From Phenylobacterium conjunctum (lineage in GTDB: Bacteria > Pseudomonadota > Alphaproteobacteria > Caulobacterales > Caulobacteraceae): 64,000 nucleotides of DNA. Within the stretch, counting starts at the first letter, position 1. Each line of letters starts with the position of its first letter. This document shows, one piece after another, positions 42,684 through 52,407 of this stretch. A program made the position numbers and the translations under genes. Under the pieces are notes generated by a model. The model saw only the letters and a program-made list of their open reading frames with translations. It did no database searches and had not been told where the DNA came from. The stretch covers positions 83,685-147,684 of the forward strand of contig NZ_JBHTLQ010000005.1 of assembly GCF_042679085.1 (NCBI RefSeq), written 5' to 3'.

Positions 42684-44033
42684 ATGACCGCACGCGCCGC
42701 TGTCATCCTCGCCGCCGGCCAGGGCACGCGTATGAAGTCGCCTGTCCCGAAGATGCTGCACAAGGTGGGCGGCCGCACCCTGCTGGACTGGGTGATCGAC
42801 ACGGTGGAGGCCTCGGGCTGCGAGCGCATCGTGGTGGTGGTGGGCAATCACAGCCCCGGCGTCCGCGACCTGGTGGTCAAGCGGCTGGGTGAGCAGGCCG
42901 TCGCCGTGCAGGACCCGCCGCTCGGCACCGCCCACGCCGTGCTGGCGGCCAAGGAGGCCCTGGCGGACTTTGACGGCGACGTGCTGGTGACCAATGGCGA
43001 CTGTCCCTTGCTGCGGCCCGCCGACCTGGAGCCGCTGTTCGCCCTGCGCGCCCAGGGCGCGGCCCTGTCGATCCTGGGCTTCAAGCCGGCGGACGCCCTG
43101 CTGTACGGGCGGCTGATCCTGGGGGCGGATGGCCACCTGATCCGCATCGTCGAGCCCAAGGATGCGACGCCCGAGGAACTGGCGGTCAAGGCGTGCAACG
43201 CCGGCATGTACTGCGCCGACCGGGCGCAGATGTTCGCCTGGCTGTCCCGCGTGGACAACAAGAACGCCAAGCAGGAGTACTACATCACCTCCATCGTCGG
43301 CCTGGCCACGGGCGAGGAGAAGCTGGTCAAGGTCGCCTTCGCGCCGGAGAGCGCGGTGATGGGTTGTGACACGCCCATGCAGCTGTCCCAGGCCGAGGCG
43401 ATTTTCCAGACCCGGGCGCGGGCCCATCACCTGGCCGAGGGCGTGGCCATGCTGGCGCCGGAGACGGTGCACTTCTCCTGGGACACCAAGATCGCAGCCG
43501 GCGCCCAGATCGAACAGTTCGTGGTCTTTGCGCCGGGCGTCAGCGTCGAGACCGGCGCGGTGATCCGGGCCTTCAGCCACCTGGAGGGGGCCAAGGTGGG
43601 CCTGGGCGCCCTGATCGGGCCCTATGCCCGCCTGCGCCCCGGCGCCGACATCGGGGCGGAGGCCCACATCGGCAACTTCGTCGAGGTCAAGAAGGTCAAG
43701 GTCGGCGAGGGCGCCAAGGCCAACCACCTGTCCTATCTGGGCGACGGCACGGTGGGGGCCAAGGCCAACATCGGGGCCGGCACGATCTTCTGCAACTATG
43801 ACGGCTTCGACAAGCACGACACCCATGTGGGCGAGAACGCCTTCATCGGCTCCAACTCCGCCCTGGTCGCGCCAGTGACCATTGGGGCTGGGGCCATGAC
43901 CGGGTCCGGTTCGGTGATCACCAAGGACGTGGAGCCGGACGCCCTGGCCCTGGAGCGGGCCGAGCAGGTGGTCAAGCCCGGCTGGGCGGGGCGGTTCCGG
44001 GCCGCCAAGCTCGCCAAGCGCGCGAAGAAATAA
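42684..44033 (+). CDS. glmU: Bifunctional UDP-N-acetylglucosamine pyrophosphorylase / GlcN-1-P acetyltransferase
   Basis: A 449-residue GlmU making UDP-GlcNAc for peptidoglycan and lipopolysaccharide. The N-terminal uridylyltransferase starts AAVILAAGQGTRMKSPVPKM. The C-terminal left-handed beta-helix acetyltransferase includes GNFVEVKKVKVGEGAKANHL, then SYLGDGTVGAKANIGAGTIF and NYDGFDKHDT. The start at 42684 precedes the conserved core by four residues. It is followed by rpiA and gor. Confidence 0.96.
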   Translation: MTARAAVILAAGQGTRMKSPVPKMLHKVGGRTLLDWVIDTVEASGCERIVVVVGNHSPGVRDLVVKRLGEQAVAVQDPPLGTAHAVLAAKEALADFDGDVLVTNGDCPLLRPADLEPLFALRAQGAALSILGFKPADALLYGRLILGADGHLIRIVEPKDATPEELAVKACNAGMYCADRAQMFAWLSRVDNKNAKQEYYITSIVGLATGEEKLVKVAFAPESAVMGCDTPMQLSQAEAIFQTRARAHHLAEGVAMLAPETVHFSWDTKIAAGAQIEQFVVFAPGVSVETGAVIRAFSHLEGAKVGLGALIGPYARLRPGADIGAEAHIGNFVEVKKVKVGEGAKANHLSYLGDGTVGAKANIGAGTIFCNYDGFDKHDTHVGENAFIGSNSALVAPVTIGAGAMTGSGSVITKDVEPDALALERAEQVVKPGWAGRFRAAKLAKRAKK

Positions 44034-44068
44034 CTGCCAAGCCGCGCTCGCCCCGCTATTGGAAATAG

Positions 44069-44755
44069 ATGACCGCTGACGATCAGAAACGCGCCGCGGG
44101 CGAGGCGGCCGCCGCCCTCGTCCAGCCCGGCATGGTCGTCGGCCTGGGGACCGGCTCGACCGCGGCCTGGTTCGTCAAGGCGCTGGCGGCGCGCGGGCTC
44201 AAGGACATTGTGGGCGTCCCGACCTCTGTGGCCACTGCCGATCTCGCCACGGGCCTGGGCCTGAAGATCAAGCAACTGGACGAGGTCTCGACCATCGACC
44301 TGACCGTGGACGGCGCCGACGAGGTCGGTCCGGCCCTGTCGTTGATCAAGGGCGGGGGCGGGGCCCTGCTGCGTGAGAAGCTGGTCTGGGAGAATTCCCG
44401 CCGCTGCGTGGTGATCGCTGACGCGGCCAAGCGGGTGGCGATGCTGGGCAAGTTCGCCCTGCCCATCGAGGTCGTGGGCTTTGGGCACAAGTCGACCATG
44501 GCGCGGATCTGCGACGTGCTGGCCGAATTCGATATCGGCATGGCGCCGCGCCTGAGAAGCCGCGACGGCGCCCCGGTGAAGACTGACAGCGGCAACCTTA
44601 TCTATGACGCGGCGTGCGGGCGGATCGAGGAGCCCGCCGCGCTGGCGGCGGCGCTGAAGAGCGTGACCGGCGTTGTCGATCACGGCCTGTTCCTTGACCT
44701 GGCCGATATGGCCCTGGTGGGGACGCCGGACGGCGTCGTCACCCTGGAACCCTGA
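44069..44755 (+). CDS. rpiA: Ribose-5-phosphate isomerase A
   Basis: A 228-residue RpiA of the pentose phosphate pathway. VGLGTGSTAAWFVKAL binds phosphate, DGADEV and KGGGGALLREK are the catalytic segments, and LPIEVVGFG follows. Normal length. It lies 35 bases after glmU and 10 bases before gor, on the same strand. Confidence 0.95.
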   Translation: MTADDQKRAAGEAAAALVQPGMVVGLGTGSTAAWFVKALAARGLKDIVGVPTSVATADLATGLGLKIKQLDEVSTIDLTVDGADEVGPALSLIKGGGGALLREKLVWENSRRCVVIADAAKRVAMLGKFALPIEVVGFGHKSTMARICDVLAEFDIGMAPRLRSRDGAPVKTDSGNLIYDAACGRIEEPAALAAALKSVTGVVDHGLFLDLADMALVGTPDGVVTLEP

Positions 44756-44765
44756 GGAGTTATTC

Positions 44766-46148
44766 GTGGCGGACTACGACTACGACCTTTTCGTCATCGG
44801 CGCAGGCTCCGGCGGCGTGCGTGCGGCCCGGGTGGCGGCGATGTCCGGCGCCAAGGTGGCGGTGGCCGAGGAATACCGGGTGGGCGGCACCTGCGTGATC
44901 CGAGGCTGCGTGCCCAAGAAGTTCATGGTCTACGCCTCTGAATTCGCCCACTACGCCCAGGTGGCGGAGGGCTATGGCTGGTCCAAGAGCCAGGCGGTGT
45001 TTGACTGGCCGACCTTCCTGGAGGCCAAGGACCGCGAGATCGCCCGGCTGTCGGGCATCTATGTCACCAACCTGCAGAACGCCGGCGCCGAGCTGCTGCA
45101 CGGCAAGGCTCGCGTGGTCGGCCCCCACACCCTGGAAATCACCGGCGAGACCGGTCAGGTGCGCAAGGTCACGGCGGGCAAGATCCTGGTCGCCACCGGC
45201 GGGCGGCCGTTCAAGCCGGCCGAGATCCCCGGCATCGAGCACGCCATCACCTCGGAAGAGGCCTTCCACCTGCCGCAGTTGCCCAAGCGGGTGCTGGTGG
45301 CTGGTGGCGGCTATATCGCCGTGGAGTTCGCCGGCATCTTCGCCGGGCTGGGCGTGGACACGACCCTTGTCTATCGCGGGGCCAACATCCTGCGCGGCTT
45401 TGACGACGACGTGCGCACCCACCTGACCGAAGAGATGAAGAAGCGCGGGATCAAGGTGGTGCTGGGGACCCAGCATGACCGGATCGAGAAGACGCAGACC
45501 GGCCTGGTCAATCACCTGACCAACGGCCACGCCATCGAGACCGACGTCGTTATGTTCGCCACCGGCCGCAAGCCCTATGTCGATGGCCTGGGGCTGGAGA
45601 CGGCCGGGGTGGAGCTGACCGAGGGCGGCGCCGTGGCGGTGGATCAGTTCTCCAAGACCAGCTCTGACCACATCTGGGCTGTGGGGGACGTCACCGACCG
45701 GATCAACCTGACGCCGGTGGCTATCCGCGAGGGCGCGGCCTTCGCCCAGACCGAGTTCCACAACAACCCGCAGAGCTTCGACCACGAGATGGTGGCCCTC
45801 GCGGTGTTCTCTCAGCCGCCGGTCGGCTCGGTGGGCCTGTCCGAGGCCGAGGCCCGCAGGCATCACGGCAAGGTGGACATCTACCTGTCCCGCTTCCGGC
45901 CGATGAAGACCACCTTCTATGGCGGCGACGAGCGCTGCCTGATTAAGCTGGTGGTGGCCGCCGACAGCGAGAAGATCCTGGGGTGCCACGTGGTCGGGCC
46001 GGACGCGCCGGAGATCATCCAGATGGCCGCCATCGCCCTCAAGATGGGCGTGACCAAGCCGCAATGGGACTCGACCTGCGCGGTGCACCCGACCCTGGCC
46101 GAAGAGCTGGTGACCATGCGTGACAAGCACGTGCCGGTGGGCGCGTGA
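44766..46148 (+). CDS. gor: Glutathione-disulfide reductase
   Basis: A 460-residue FAD/NADPH disulfide reductase. GAGSGGVRAAR binds FAD, and the redox pair is Cys43/Cys48 in GGTCVIRGCVPKK. VAGGGYIAVEFAGIFAGLG is the NADPH fold, and the interface His/Glu pair lies in AVHPTLAEELVT. The GTG start follows GAGGAG. It is coupled to rpiA upstream; the stop overlaps the next GTG. Confidence 0.94.
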   Translation: MADYDYDLFVIGAGSGGVRAARVAAMSGAKVAVAEEYRVGGTCVIRGCVPKKFMVYASEFAHYAQVAEGYGWSKSQAVFDWPTFLEAKDREIARLSGIYVTNLQNAGAELLHGKARVVGPHTLEITGETGQVRKVTAGKILVATGGRPFKPAEIPGIEHAITSEEAFHLPQLPKRVLVAGGGYIAVEFAGIFAGLGVDTTLVYRGANILRGFDDDVRTHLTEEMKKRGIKVVLGTQHDRIEKTQTGLVNHLTNGHAIETDVVMFATGRKPYVDGLGLETAGVELTEGGAVAVDQFSKTSSDHIWAVGDVTDRINLTPVAIREGAAFAQTEFHNNPQSFDHEMVALAVFSQPPVGSVGLSEAEARRHHGKVDIYLSRFRPMKTTFYGGDERCLIKLVVAADSEKILGCHVVGPDAPEIIQMAAIALKMGVTKPQWDSTCAVHPTLAEELVTMRDKHVPVGA

Positions 46149-47383
46149 CACAAACCGCGGCGGCCAGCCCCGATCGGCTCTCCGCCTGGTGCGGCGGGGT
46201 GTTGGCGGTGATCTTCGCCCTGGCGGCGCCCGCCGGCTGGCTGGGCCCGCTGGCCTTTGCGCCGCTCGCAGCCCTGGCCGGCCTTTTGATGCTGCGGACG
46301 CTGAGCCTCGAGGAGCAGGATCGGCCCGCGGGGATCGCCATCATCACGGTGCTGTTGTGGGCGGTCAGCTCGTCCATCTGGAGCCCCTTTGCGCCCGACG
46401 GCCTGGGGGAATCCACGGCGGCGAAGCTGTTGGCGGAGACCGTGCTGTTCACCGCCGTGGTGACGGGCGCGCGCCGGGCCGCGGCAGGCGGCGGGGTCGG
46501 CCACCTGCGGGTCTTCGCCTGGTCGTCCGTGATCCTGGGCCTGGTGCTGCTGGGCGAGGGCCTGACCGGGGCGGCGGGCTACCGCGCCCTGCGCGATGTT
46601 CTGCACGATCCCATCCGTCCGGACCTCGGCATCAAGAACGTCGCCCAGGGCCTGTTCGGCCTGACCCTGTTTGCGCCGGCCGCGATCCTGGCGGCGGCCC
46701 GCTATGGCGGCGGGGTCTGGCTGGGCCTGCCGATCCTGGCCGGGATCATCTGGCCGAGCCTGGCCTTCGGCTATGACGCCACCTTGCTGGCCCTGGGCGT
46801 TGGCGGGGTGTCGGGCCTGATCGCCTGGATCTGGCCGCGCTGGGGCCCGCGACTGATCGCGGGCGTGGTGGCCACCCTGTTCCTGACGGCGCCGGCCCTG
46901 GTCTGGGGCGCACGAAGCATCGGCCTGTGGCGCAAGCTGGAGGCGGTGCTGCCGCTCTCCTGGTCCGAGCGCATGGGATACTGGCGCCATGCCGCCGACT
47001 GGATCAGCGACCATCCTGCCCGTGGCTGGGGCCTGGACGCCAGCCGGGCCTTTGGCCCCGGCATCGTGCTGCATCCCCACGACGCGCCCCTGCAGATCTG
47101 GCTGGAGCTGGGCCTGATCGGGGCGGTGGGCGCAGCCGTGTTCTGGGTGGCGGTGATCGCGGGCCTGGGCCGGCGCGCGCGAGACCCGGCCGCGGCGACG
47201 GCGGTCGCCACCGCCGCCATCTACCTGACCTTCGGCGCCTTCAGTTTCGGAGTGTGGCAGGAGTGGTGGCTGGCCCTGGGCGCGCTTGCCGCCGCCGCCT
47301 GTGTCTGCCTGCTGCGCGCGCCCTTGCGGCGTCCGACCCCGGCCGCCACGTCAAGGTCGACTGTGGCCGTCTTTACGGAGTAG
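46145..47383 (+). CDS. O-antigen ligase/polymerase-family (Wzy_C) membrane protein
   Basis: A 412-residue polytopic membrane protein with about ten helices. The loop with DHPARGWGLDASRAF and LHPHDAPLQIWLELGLIGA is characteristic of WaaL/Wzy_C proteins that join or polymerise surface glycans. The GTG start overlaps the gor stop by four bases. No other glycan genes are adjacent, so its substrate is unclear. Confidence 0.85.
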   Translation: MTQTAAASPDRLSAWCGGVLAVIFALAAPAGWLGPLAFAPLAALAGLLMLRTLSLEEQDRPAGIAIITVLLWAVSSSIWSPFAPDGLGESTAAKLLAETVLFTAVVTGARRAAAGGGVGHLRVFAWSSVILGLVLLGEGLTGAAGYRALRDVLHDPIRPDLGIKNVAQGLFGLTLFAPAAILAAARYGGGVWLGLPILAGIIWPSLAFGYDATLLALGVGGVSGLIAWIWPRWGPRLIAGVVATLFLTAPALVWGARSIGLWRKLEAVLPLSWSERMGYWRHAADWISDHPARGWGLDASRAFGPGIVLHPHDAPLQIWLELGLIGAVGAAVFWVAVIAGLGRRARDPAAATAVATAAIYLTFGAFSFGVWQEWWLALGALAAAACVCLLRAPLRRPTPAATSRSTVAVFTE

Positions 47384-47420
47384 AAGGCCCGGCCCGCGCT
47401 TGCGGGCGCGGAAGAGAAGC

Positions 47421-48800
47421 ATGACTGAGCACTGGAATCCGGCGTCCTGGCGCGCCAAGACTGCGAAGCACATCCCCGAGGACTATCCGGACCTGGAAGC
47501 CCTGACGCGGGTCGAACAGACCCTGCGCGGCATGCCGCCCCTGGTGTTCGCCGGTGAAGCGCGCCGGCTGAAGCAACTGCTAGGCGACGTCGCCGAAGGC
47601 CGCGCCTTCCTGCTGCAGGGCGGCGACTGCGCCGAGAGCTTCAAGGAATTCCACGCCGACAACATTCGCGACACCTTCCGCCTGATCCTGCAGATGGCGG
47701 TGGTGCTGACCTTCGCTGGCGGCAAGCCGGTGGTGAAGGTGGGCCGGATGGCCGGCCAGTTCGCCAAGCCGCGCTCCTCGCCGACCGAGACCGTCGATGG
47801 CGTGACCCTGCCGTCCTATCGCGGCGACAACATCAACGGCATGGAGTTCACGCCGGAGCAGCGCACGCCGGATCCGCAGCGCCTGCTGCAGGCCTACGCC
47901 CAGGCGTCCTCGACCCTGAACCTGCTGCGCGCCTTTGCGGGCGGCGGCTATGCCGACCTGTACAACATCCACCGCTGGACCCTGGGCTTCGTCAACGACA
48001 GCCCGCAGGGCGCGCGCTATCGCGAGCTGTCCGAAAAGATCAGCGAAGCCCTGACCTTCATGGCCGCCGTCGGCGTGACGCCGGAGACGGCGCCGGATCT
48101 AAAGCGCGTGGAGTTCTTCACCGCCCACGAGGCCCTGCTGCTGGGCTTCGAAGAGGCCATGACGCGGATCGATAGCACCTCGGGCGACTGGTACGACACC
48201 TCGGCCCACATGGTGTGGATCGGCGAACGCACCCGCCAGCTGGACGGCGCGCACGTGGAGTACTTCCGCGGCATCCGCAATCCGATCGGCTGCAAGGTCG
48301 GCCCGACGATGGAGCCGGACGAGGTCCTGCGCCTGATCGACGTGCTGAACCCGAAGAACGAGCCGGGCCGGCTGACCCTTTATGGCCGCTTCGGCCACGA
48401 CAAGGTCGCCGACCGCCTGCCGCGTCTGCTGGAGGCCACCAAGAAGGATGGCCGCGCCGTGGTCTGGGCCATCGATCCCATGCACGGCAACACCCTGACC
48501 GCCGCCAACGGCTACAAGACCCGGCCCTTCGACCGGATCCTGTCGGAGGTGAAGTCCTTCGTGGAGATCTGCAAGGCTGAGGGCGTGCACCCCGGCGGCG
48601 TCCACCTGGAGATGACCGGCCAGAACGTCACCGAGTGCTTGGGCGGGGCTCGCGCCTTGGCCGAAGGCGACCTCGCCGACCGCTACCACACGCACTGCGA
48701 CCCGCGTCTGAACGGGGAACAGGCGCTGGAGCTGGCCTTCCTGGTGGCTGAGAAGCTGAAGGAAGATCGCCTGGCGGAGGCTCTGCGCGCGGCGCTCTAG
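47421..48800 (+). CDS. 3-deoxy-7-phosphoheptulonate (DAHP) synthase, class II
   Basis: A 459-residue class II (plant/AroAII-type) DAHP synthase, the first step of the shikimate pathway. LLQGGDCAESFKEF, VKVGRMAGQFAKPRS, EALLLGFEEAMTR, GIRNPIGCKVGPTM and WAIDPMHGNT are family motifs, and the metal ligands lie in VHLEMTGQNVTECLGG. The start at 47421 follows GGAAGAGAAG. Confidence 0.94.
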   Translation: MTEHWNPASWRAKTAKHIPEDYPDLEALTRVEQTLRGMPPLVFAGEARRLKQLLGDVAEGRAFLLQGGDCAESFKEFHADNIRDTFRLILQMAVVLTFAGGKPVVKVGRMAGQFAKPRSSPTETVDGVTLPSYRGDNINGMEFTPEQRTPDPQRLLQAYAQASSTLNLLRAFAGGGYADLYNIHRWTLGFVNDSPQGARYRELSEKISEALTFMAAVGVTPETAPDLKRVEFFTAHEALLLGFEEAMTRIDSTSGDWYDTSAHMVWIGERTRQLDGAHVEYFRGIRNPIGCKVGPTMEPDEVLRLIDVLNPKNEPGRLTLYGRFGHDKVADRLPRLLEATKKDGRAVVWAIDPMHGNTLTAANGYKTRPFDRILSEVKSFVEICKAEGVHPGGVHLEMTGQNVTECLGGARALAEGDLADRYHTHCDPRLNGEQALELAFLVAEKLKEDRLAEALRAAL

Positions 48801-48883
48801 GGCGCGGCGCTTTCCCTCGGCTTATTTGACGAAATTTATACGAATCCCGCGATCGTCCCTGAAACGACGCGGGAGACGTGAGC

Positions 48884-51163
48884 ATGCGTGCGTTCAATAG
48901 GTTGTCGATCGCCGGCAAGCTCGGGGTCGCAGCAGGCCTGGCCATCGGGCTTCTGCTTTTCATCGCCGCTGGGGTGATCTCCTGGCAGACGCGCAGCGTG
49001 GTCGCCAAGAGCAACCGCACCCTGGCCGATGCGGTCGCGACCAACGCCGTCGGCGAGGTCCGGTCAGAAATCGCGGCCGCGGACGCGGCGACCCGCGCCC
49101 TGGCCGGCGCTATCGGCGAAGCGAGCGGAGCGGGGGTCTCGGGGCGCTCGACCGTCCTTTCCATGGTGCGGCCTGGGGCGTCCGCCGCCAGCTCGGTCAT
49201 GGGCGCCTGGTTCATGGCGCAGCCAGACGCCATCGGCCGCGACGCCGAGCACGTCGGAGACGCAGCGACAGCCTCCAACGTCAATGGCCGGATGTCCGCC
49301 TACTGGGTGAACCACGACGGCCAGATCGTGCTTGAGCCCGAGACGGACGGCTCTGATTTCCAAGAAGCCTACTTCACGGACCCGGTCGCGACCGGGCGCC
49401 CCATGCTCACGGAACCCTATTTGGAGACCTTGAGCGGGGCTCAGGTTCCCATGGCCTCGATCGCCTATCCGGTTCGCCGTGGCGGAGAGCTGATCGGGGT
49501 CGCTGGGCTGGATATGTCGCTGGCCGATCTTTCGGCGCGGTTCGGCGCCATGAAGCCCCTGGGTGTCGGGCGGGTTCTGCTCCTGTCGGGCGCCGGAAAA
49601 TGGATCGCCCATCCCGACGCCGCCCGCCGCATGCAGGCCTATGGCGAGGCGGATGAGCGTGCGATGCAGCAGGCCTTGGCGGGCCAGACCCCTGCCGCCG
49701 CCAGCCGGTTCAAGCTGGGCGGAAAGGCCTACGAGCGCCTGTTCCGGCCCGTGCGGTTCGACGATCTTGGCGCGACCTGGGTGGTCGTGGTCGATGTGCC
49801 GCAGTCCGCCGTGACCGGCGCGGCTGACCGCCTAGCGGTCACGCTCATGCTGGGCGGGGTGGTGATCACGGGCCTGGTGCTGGGCCTGCTGTTCTACATG
49901 AGCGGCGCCCTGGTGGGCGGGCCGCTTGGGCGGCTGACCGTGGCGGTGAAGCAACTGAGCCGGGGCGCCTACGATCAGGCCGCGCCGGGTCTGGAACGCC
50001 GCGATGAGGTCGGCGCCATCGCCAACGCCCTGGAAGGGTTCCGCCGCGATCTGGCCGAGGGCGTTCGCCGTCGGGCGGAGCAGGAACAGGAGCGTGCGGC
50101 TGCGGAGGCCGAGCGCGAGGGCCACGCGCGCGAGAGCGCCGCCGTGGCGGACGCCCAGGCCGAGGCGGTGCGGGCGATTGGCGAGGGCATGTCCGCCCTG
50201 GCCGGCGGCGACCTGACCCAGAGACTGGACGCGGCCCGGTTCCAAGGCGCGACCCGGCAGATTCCGGGTGACTTCAACCTGGCCATCGGCGCCTTGGCCG
50301 ACGCCATGGCCGGGGTGCAGGCGGCAGCCTCCCAGATCCGTCACAACTGCGCCGAGATCAGTCGTGCCGCGGATGACCTGTCGGCCCGGACCGAGCGACA
50401 GGCGGCGGGCCTTGAAGAGACCGCCGCGGCCTTGGACGAGTTGACCGTCACGGTGAACAAGAGCGCCGAGGGGGCTGGCCGCGCGCGCGACGCGACCCAG
50501 GTGGCCCGTCAGGCGGCCCAGAAGAGCGGCCAGGTGATGGAGCAGGCCGTCCAGGCGATGGCCGGCATCGAGCAGTCGTCCCACGAGATCACCCAGATCA
50601 TCGGCGTCATCGACGAGATCGCCTTCCAGACCAATCTCCTGGCCCTGAACGCGGGCGTCGAGGCTGCGCGGGCCGGGGAGTCGGGCAAGGGCTTCGCGGT
50701 GGTGGCCTCAGAGGTTCGGGCCCTGGCTCAGCGCTCAGCCGAGGCGGCCAAGGAGATCAAGACCCTGATCCAGAGCTCCACCGGGCAGGTGGAGCAGGGG
50801 GTTGGCCTGGTCGGCCAGACTGGCGAGGCCCTGCGCGAGATCCTGGGGCAGATGGAGTCCATCAACGAACTGGTGAGCGAGATCGCCGCCTCGGCCCGCG
50901 AACAGGCCACCGGCCTGGCCGAGATCAATGTCGCCGTGAACCAGATGGATCAGGTCACCCAGCAGAATGCGGCGATGGTGGAGGAAACCACTGCCGCCAG
51001 CCGCGCCCTGGCGGACGAGGCCGGCGAACTGGATCGGCTGGTCTCAGGCTTCAAGGTCGGCGCGGCCGTTCGGGCCCAACCGCCGGCCGCGGCGCCGGTT
51101 CGCGCCGTTGTCGGCGGACGTCCGACCTCCACGGCGCCTCGCGATGGTTGGGAAGAGTTCTAG
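48884..51163 (+). CDS. Methyl-accepting chemotaxis protein
   Basis: A 759-residue chemoreceptor. TM1 is at about residues 12-34, a Cache-type periplasmic sensor domain at about 40-305 (YWVNHDGQIVLEPETDGSDF), TM2 at about 315-340, then HAMP and a second HAMP-like segment. The signalling domain carries the tip IDEIAFQTNLLALNAGVEAA. It ends DGWEEF, an analogue of the NWETF tether that binds CheR and CheB in enterics. ATG 48884 is preferred to GTG 48878 because GGGAG lies eight bases upstream. Confidence 0.93.
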   Translation: MRAFNRLSIAGKLGVAAGLAIGLLLFIAAGVISWQTRSVVAKSNRTLADAVATNAVGEVRSEIAAADAATRALAGAIGEASGAGVSGRSTVLSMVRPGASAASSVMGAWFMAQPDAIGRDAEHVGDAATASNVNGRMSAYWVNHDGQIVLEPETDGSDFQEAYFTDPVATGRPMLTEPYLETLSGAQVPMASIAYPVRRGGELIGVAGLDMSLADLSARFGAMKPLGVGRVLLLSGAGKWIAHPDAARRMQAYGEADERAMQQALAGQTPAAASRFKLGGKAYERLFRPVRFDDLGATWVVVVDVPQSAVTGAADRLAVTLMLGGVVITGLVLGLLFYMSGALVGGPLGRLTVAVKQLSRGAYDQAAPGLERRDEVGAIANALEGFRRDLAEGVRRRAEQEQERAAAEAEREGHARESAAVADAQAEAVRAIGEGMSALAGGDLTQRLDAARFQGATRQIPGDFNLAIGALADAMAGVQAAASQIRHNCAEISRAADDLSARTERQAAGLEETAAALDELTVTVNKSAEGAGRARDATQVARQAAQKSGQVMEQAVQAMAGIEQSSHEITQIIGVIDEIAFQTNLLALNAGVEAARAGESGKGFAVVASEVRALAQRSAEAAKEIKTLIQSSTGQVEQGVGLVGQTGEALREILGQMESINELVSEIAASAREQATGLAEINVAVNQMDQVTQQNAAMVEETTAASRALADEAGELDRLVSGFKVGAAVRAQPPAAAPVRAVVGGRPTSTAPRDGWEEF

Positions 51164-52407
51164 ACCTCGGGGCGGGCCAGGGCGTCCAGCCTGGCCCGGA
51201 TATGGGCCGCCTCGGCGGGCGTATTGGCCAGCGCGATAGCCTGGCCGAAGGCGGCGCGGGCGTCTTCGGTGCGGCCCAGTTGGGTCAGCAGATGCCCCCG
51301 CAGGCCGTGGAAATGGAAATAGGCCGAGAGCCGGCCCTCGAGCGGTTCGACCAGGGACAGGGCGGCTTCCGCGCCCTGCACCTTTGAGACCGCCACCGCC
51401 CGGTTGAGGGTGATCACCGGTGACGGCTGCATCCGCTCAAGCGCCCCATAGAGCGCGGCGATGTGGGGCCAGTCAGTGTCCGCCGGGGTGGCGGCCCGGG
51501 CGTGCAGGGCGGCGATAGCGGCCTGGATCTGATAGGGGCCGGGGCGGCGATGACGCATGGCCTTGTCGATCAGGGCCAGGCCCTCGGCGATCATCGGCCG
51601 GTTCCAAAGGTTGCGGTCCTGGTCCTCCAGCAAAACCCCTTCGCCCTGGTCGTCGTAGCGGGCGGCGGCGCGGGCGTGCTGCAGCAGCAACAGGGCGGTC
51701 AGCCCCATGATCTCGGGCTCTGCCGGATAGAGACGCAGCAGCAGGCGGGACAGTCGGATGGCCTCGGCGGCCAGGCCGGCGCGGTCGTCCTGGGCCGCGG
51801 GGCCGGCGGAATAGCCCTCGTTGAAGACCAGGTAGATCATGGCGGCCACCGCCCCGACCCGCTCGGCGCGCTCAACGGGGCCCGGCGCCTCGAAGGGGAC
51901 GTCGGCCTTGGCGATCCGACCCTTGGCGCGGGTGATCCGCTGCTCCATGGCGCTTTCGCCGACCAGGAAGGCGCGGGCGACCTGGCGCACGGACAGCCCC
52001 GAGACGATCCGCAAGGCCAGCGCGATCTGCTGGGTGGCCGGCAGGTCCGGGTGGCAGCAGACGAACAGCAGGCGCAGGATATCGTCGCGATAGTCCGCAG
52101 CGTCCAGGCGCTCGGCGACGCCGGCCTCGGCGTCCTCCAGGTCGGAGAGCTGGGCCTCGTCGGGCAGCTCGGTCTGGCGGCTGGACTTGCGCACCGCATC
52201 GACCCCGGCGTTGCGGCCGACCAGGATCAGCCAGGCGGCGGGATCGCGGGGCGGACCATTGCGCGGCCAGTTGCGCAGAGCCCGCAGGCAAGCCTCCTGG
52301 AACGCCTCCTCGGCGGCGTCGAGGTCGCGGAAATAGCGGAGCAGGGCCCCGATCGCCTGGGGCCGGGCGGCGGTGATCGCCGTCTCGATCCAGGCGAGGT
52401 CGTTCAA
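51160..52407 (-). CDS. ECF42-type RNA polymerase sigma factor with C-terminal TPR-like domain
   Basis: A 415-residue ECF sigma factor. Sigma2 lies at about residues 13-75 (DLDAAEEAFQEACLRALRNW), sigma4 at about 108-160 (RIVSGLSVRQVARAFLVGES), and a long helical C-terminal region includes FNEGYSAG and LLLRLYPAEPEIMGL, as in the ECF42 group. No anti-sigma gene is present; ECF42 members act with DGPF proteins, here encoded just upstream. The TTG start overlaps the DGPF stop by four bases. It is convergent with the chemoreceptor. Confidence 0.88.
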   Translation of the reverse strand: MNDLAWIETAITAARPQAIGALLRYFRDLDAAEEAFQEACLRALRNWPRNGPPRDPAAWLILVGRNAGVDAVRKSSRQTELPDEAQLSDLEDAEAGVAERLDAADYRDDILRLLFVCCHPDLPATQQIALALRIVSGLSVRQVARAFLVGESAMEQRITRAKGRIAKADVPFEAPGPVERAERVGAVAAMIYLVFNEGYSAGPAAQDDRAGLAAEAIRLSRLLLRLYPAEPEIMGLTALLLLQHARAAARYDDQGEGVLLEDQDRNLWNRPMIAEGLALIDKAMRHRRPGPYQIQAAIAALHARAATPADTDWPHIAALYGALERMQPSPVITLNRAVAVSKVQGAEAALSLVEPLEGRLSAYFHFHGLRGHLLTQLGRTEDARAAFGQAIALANTPAEAAHIRARLDALARPEV

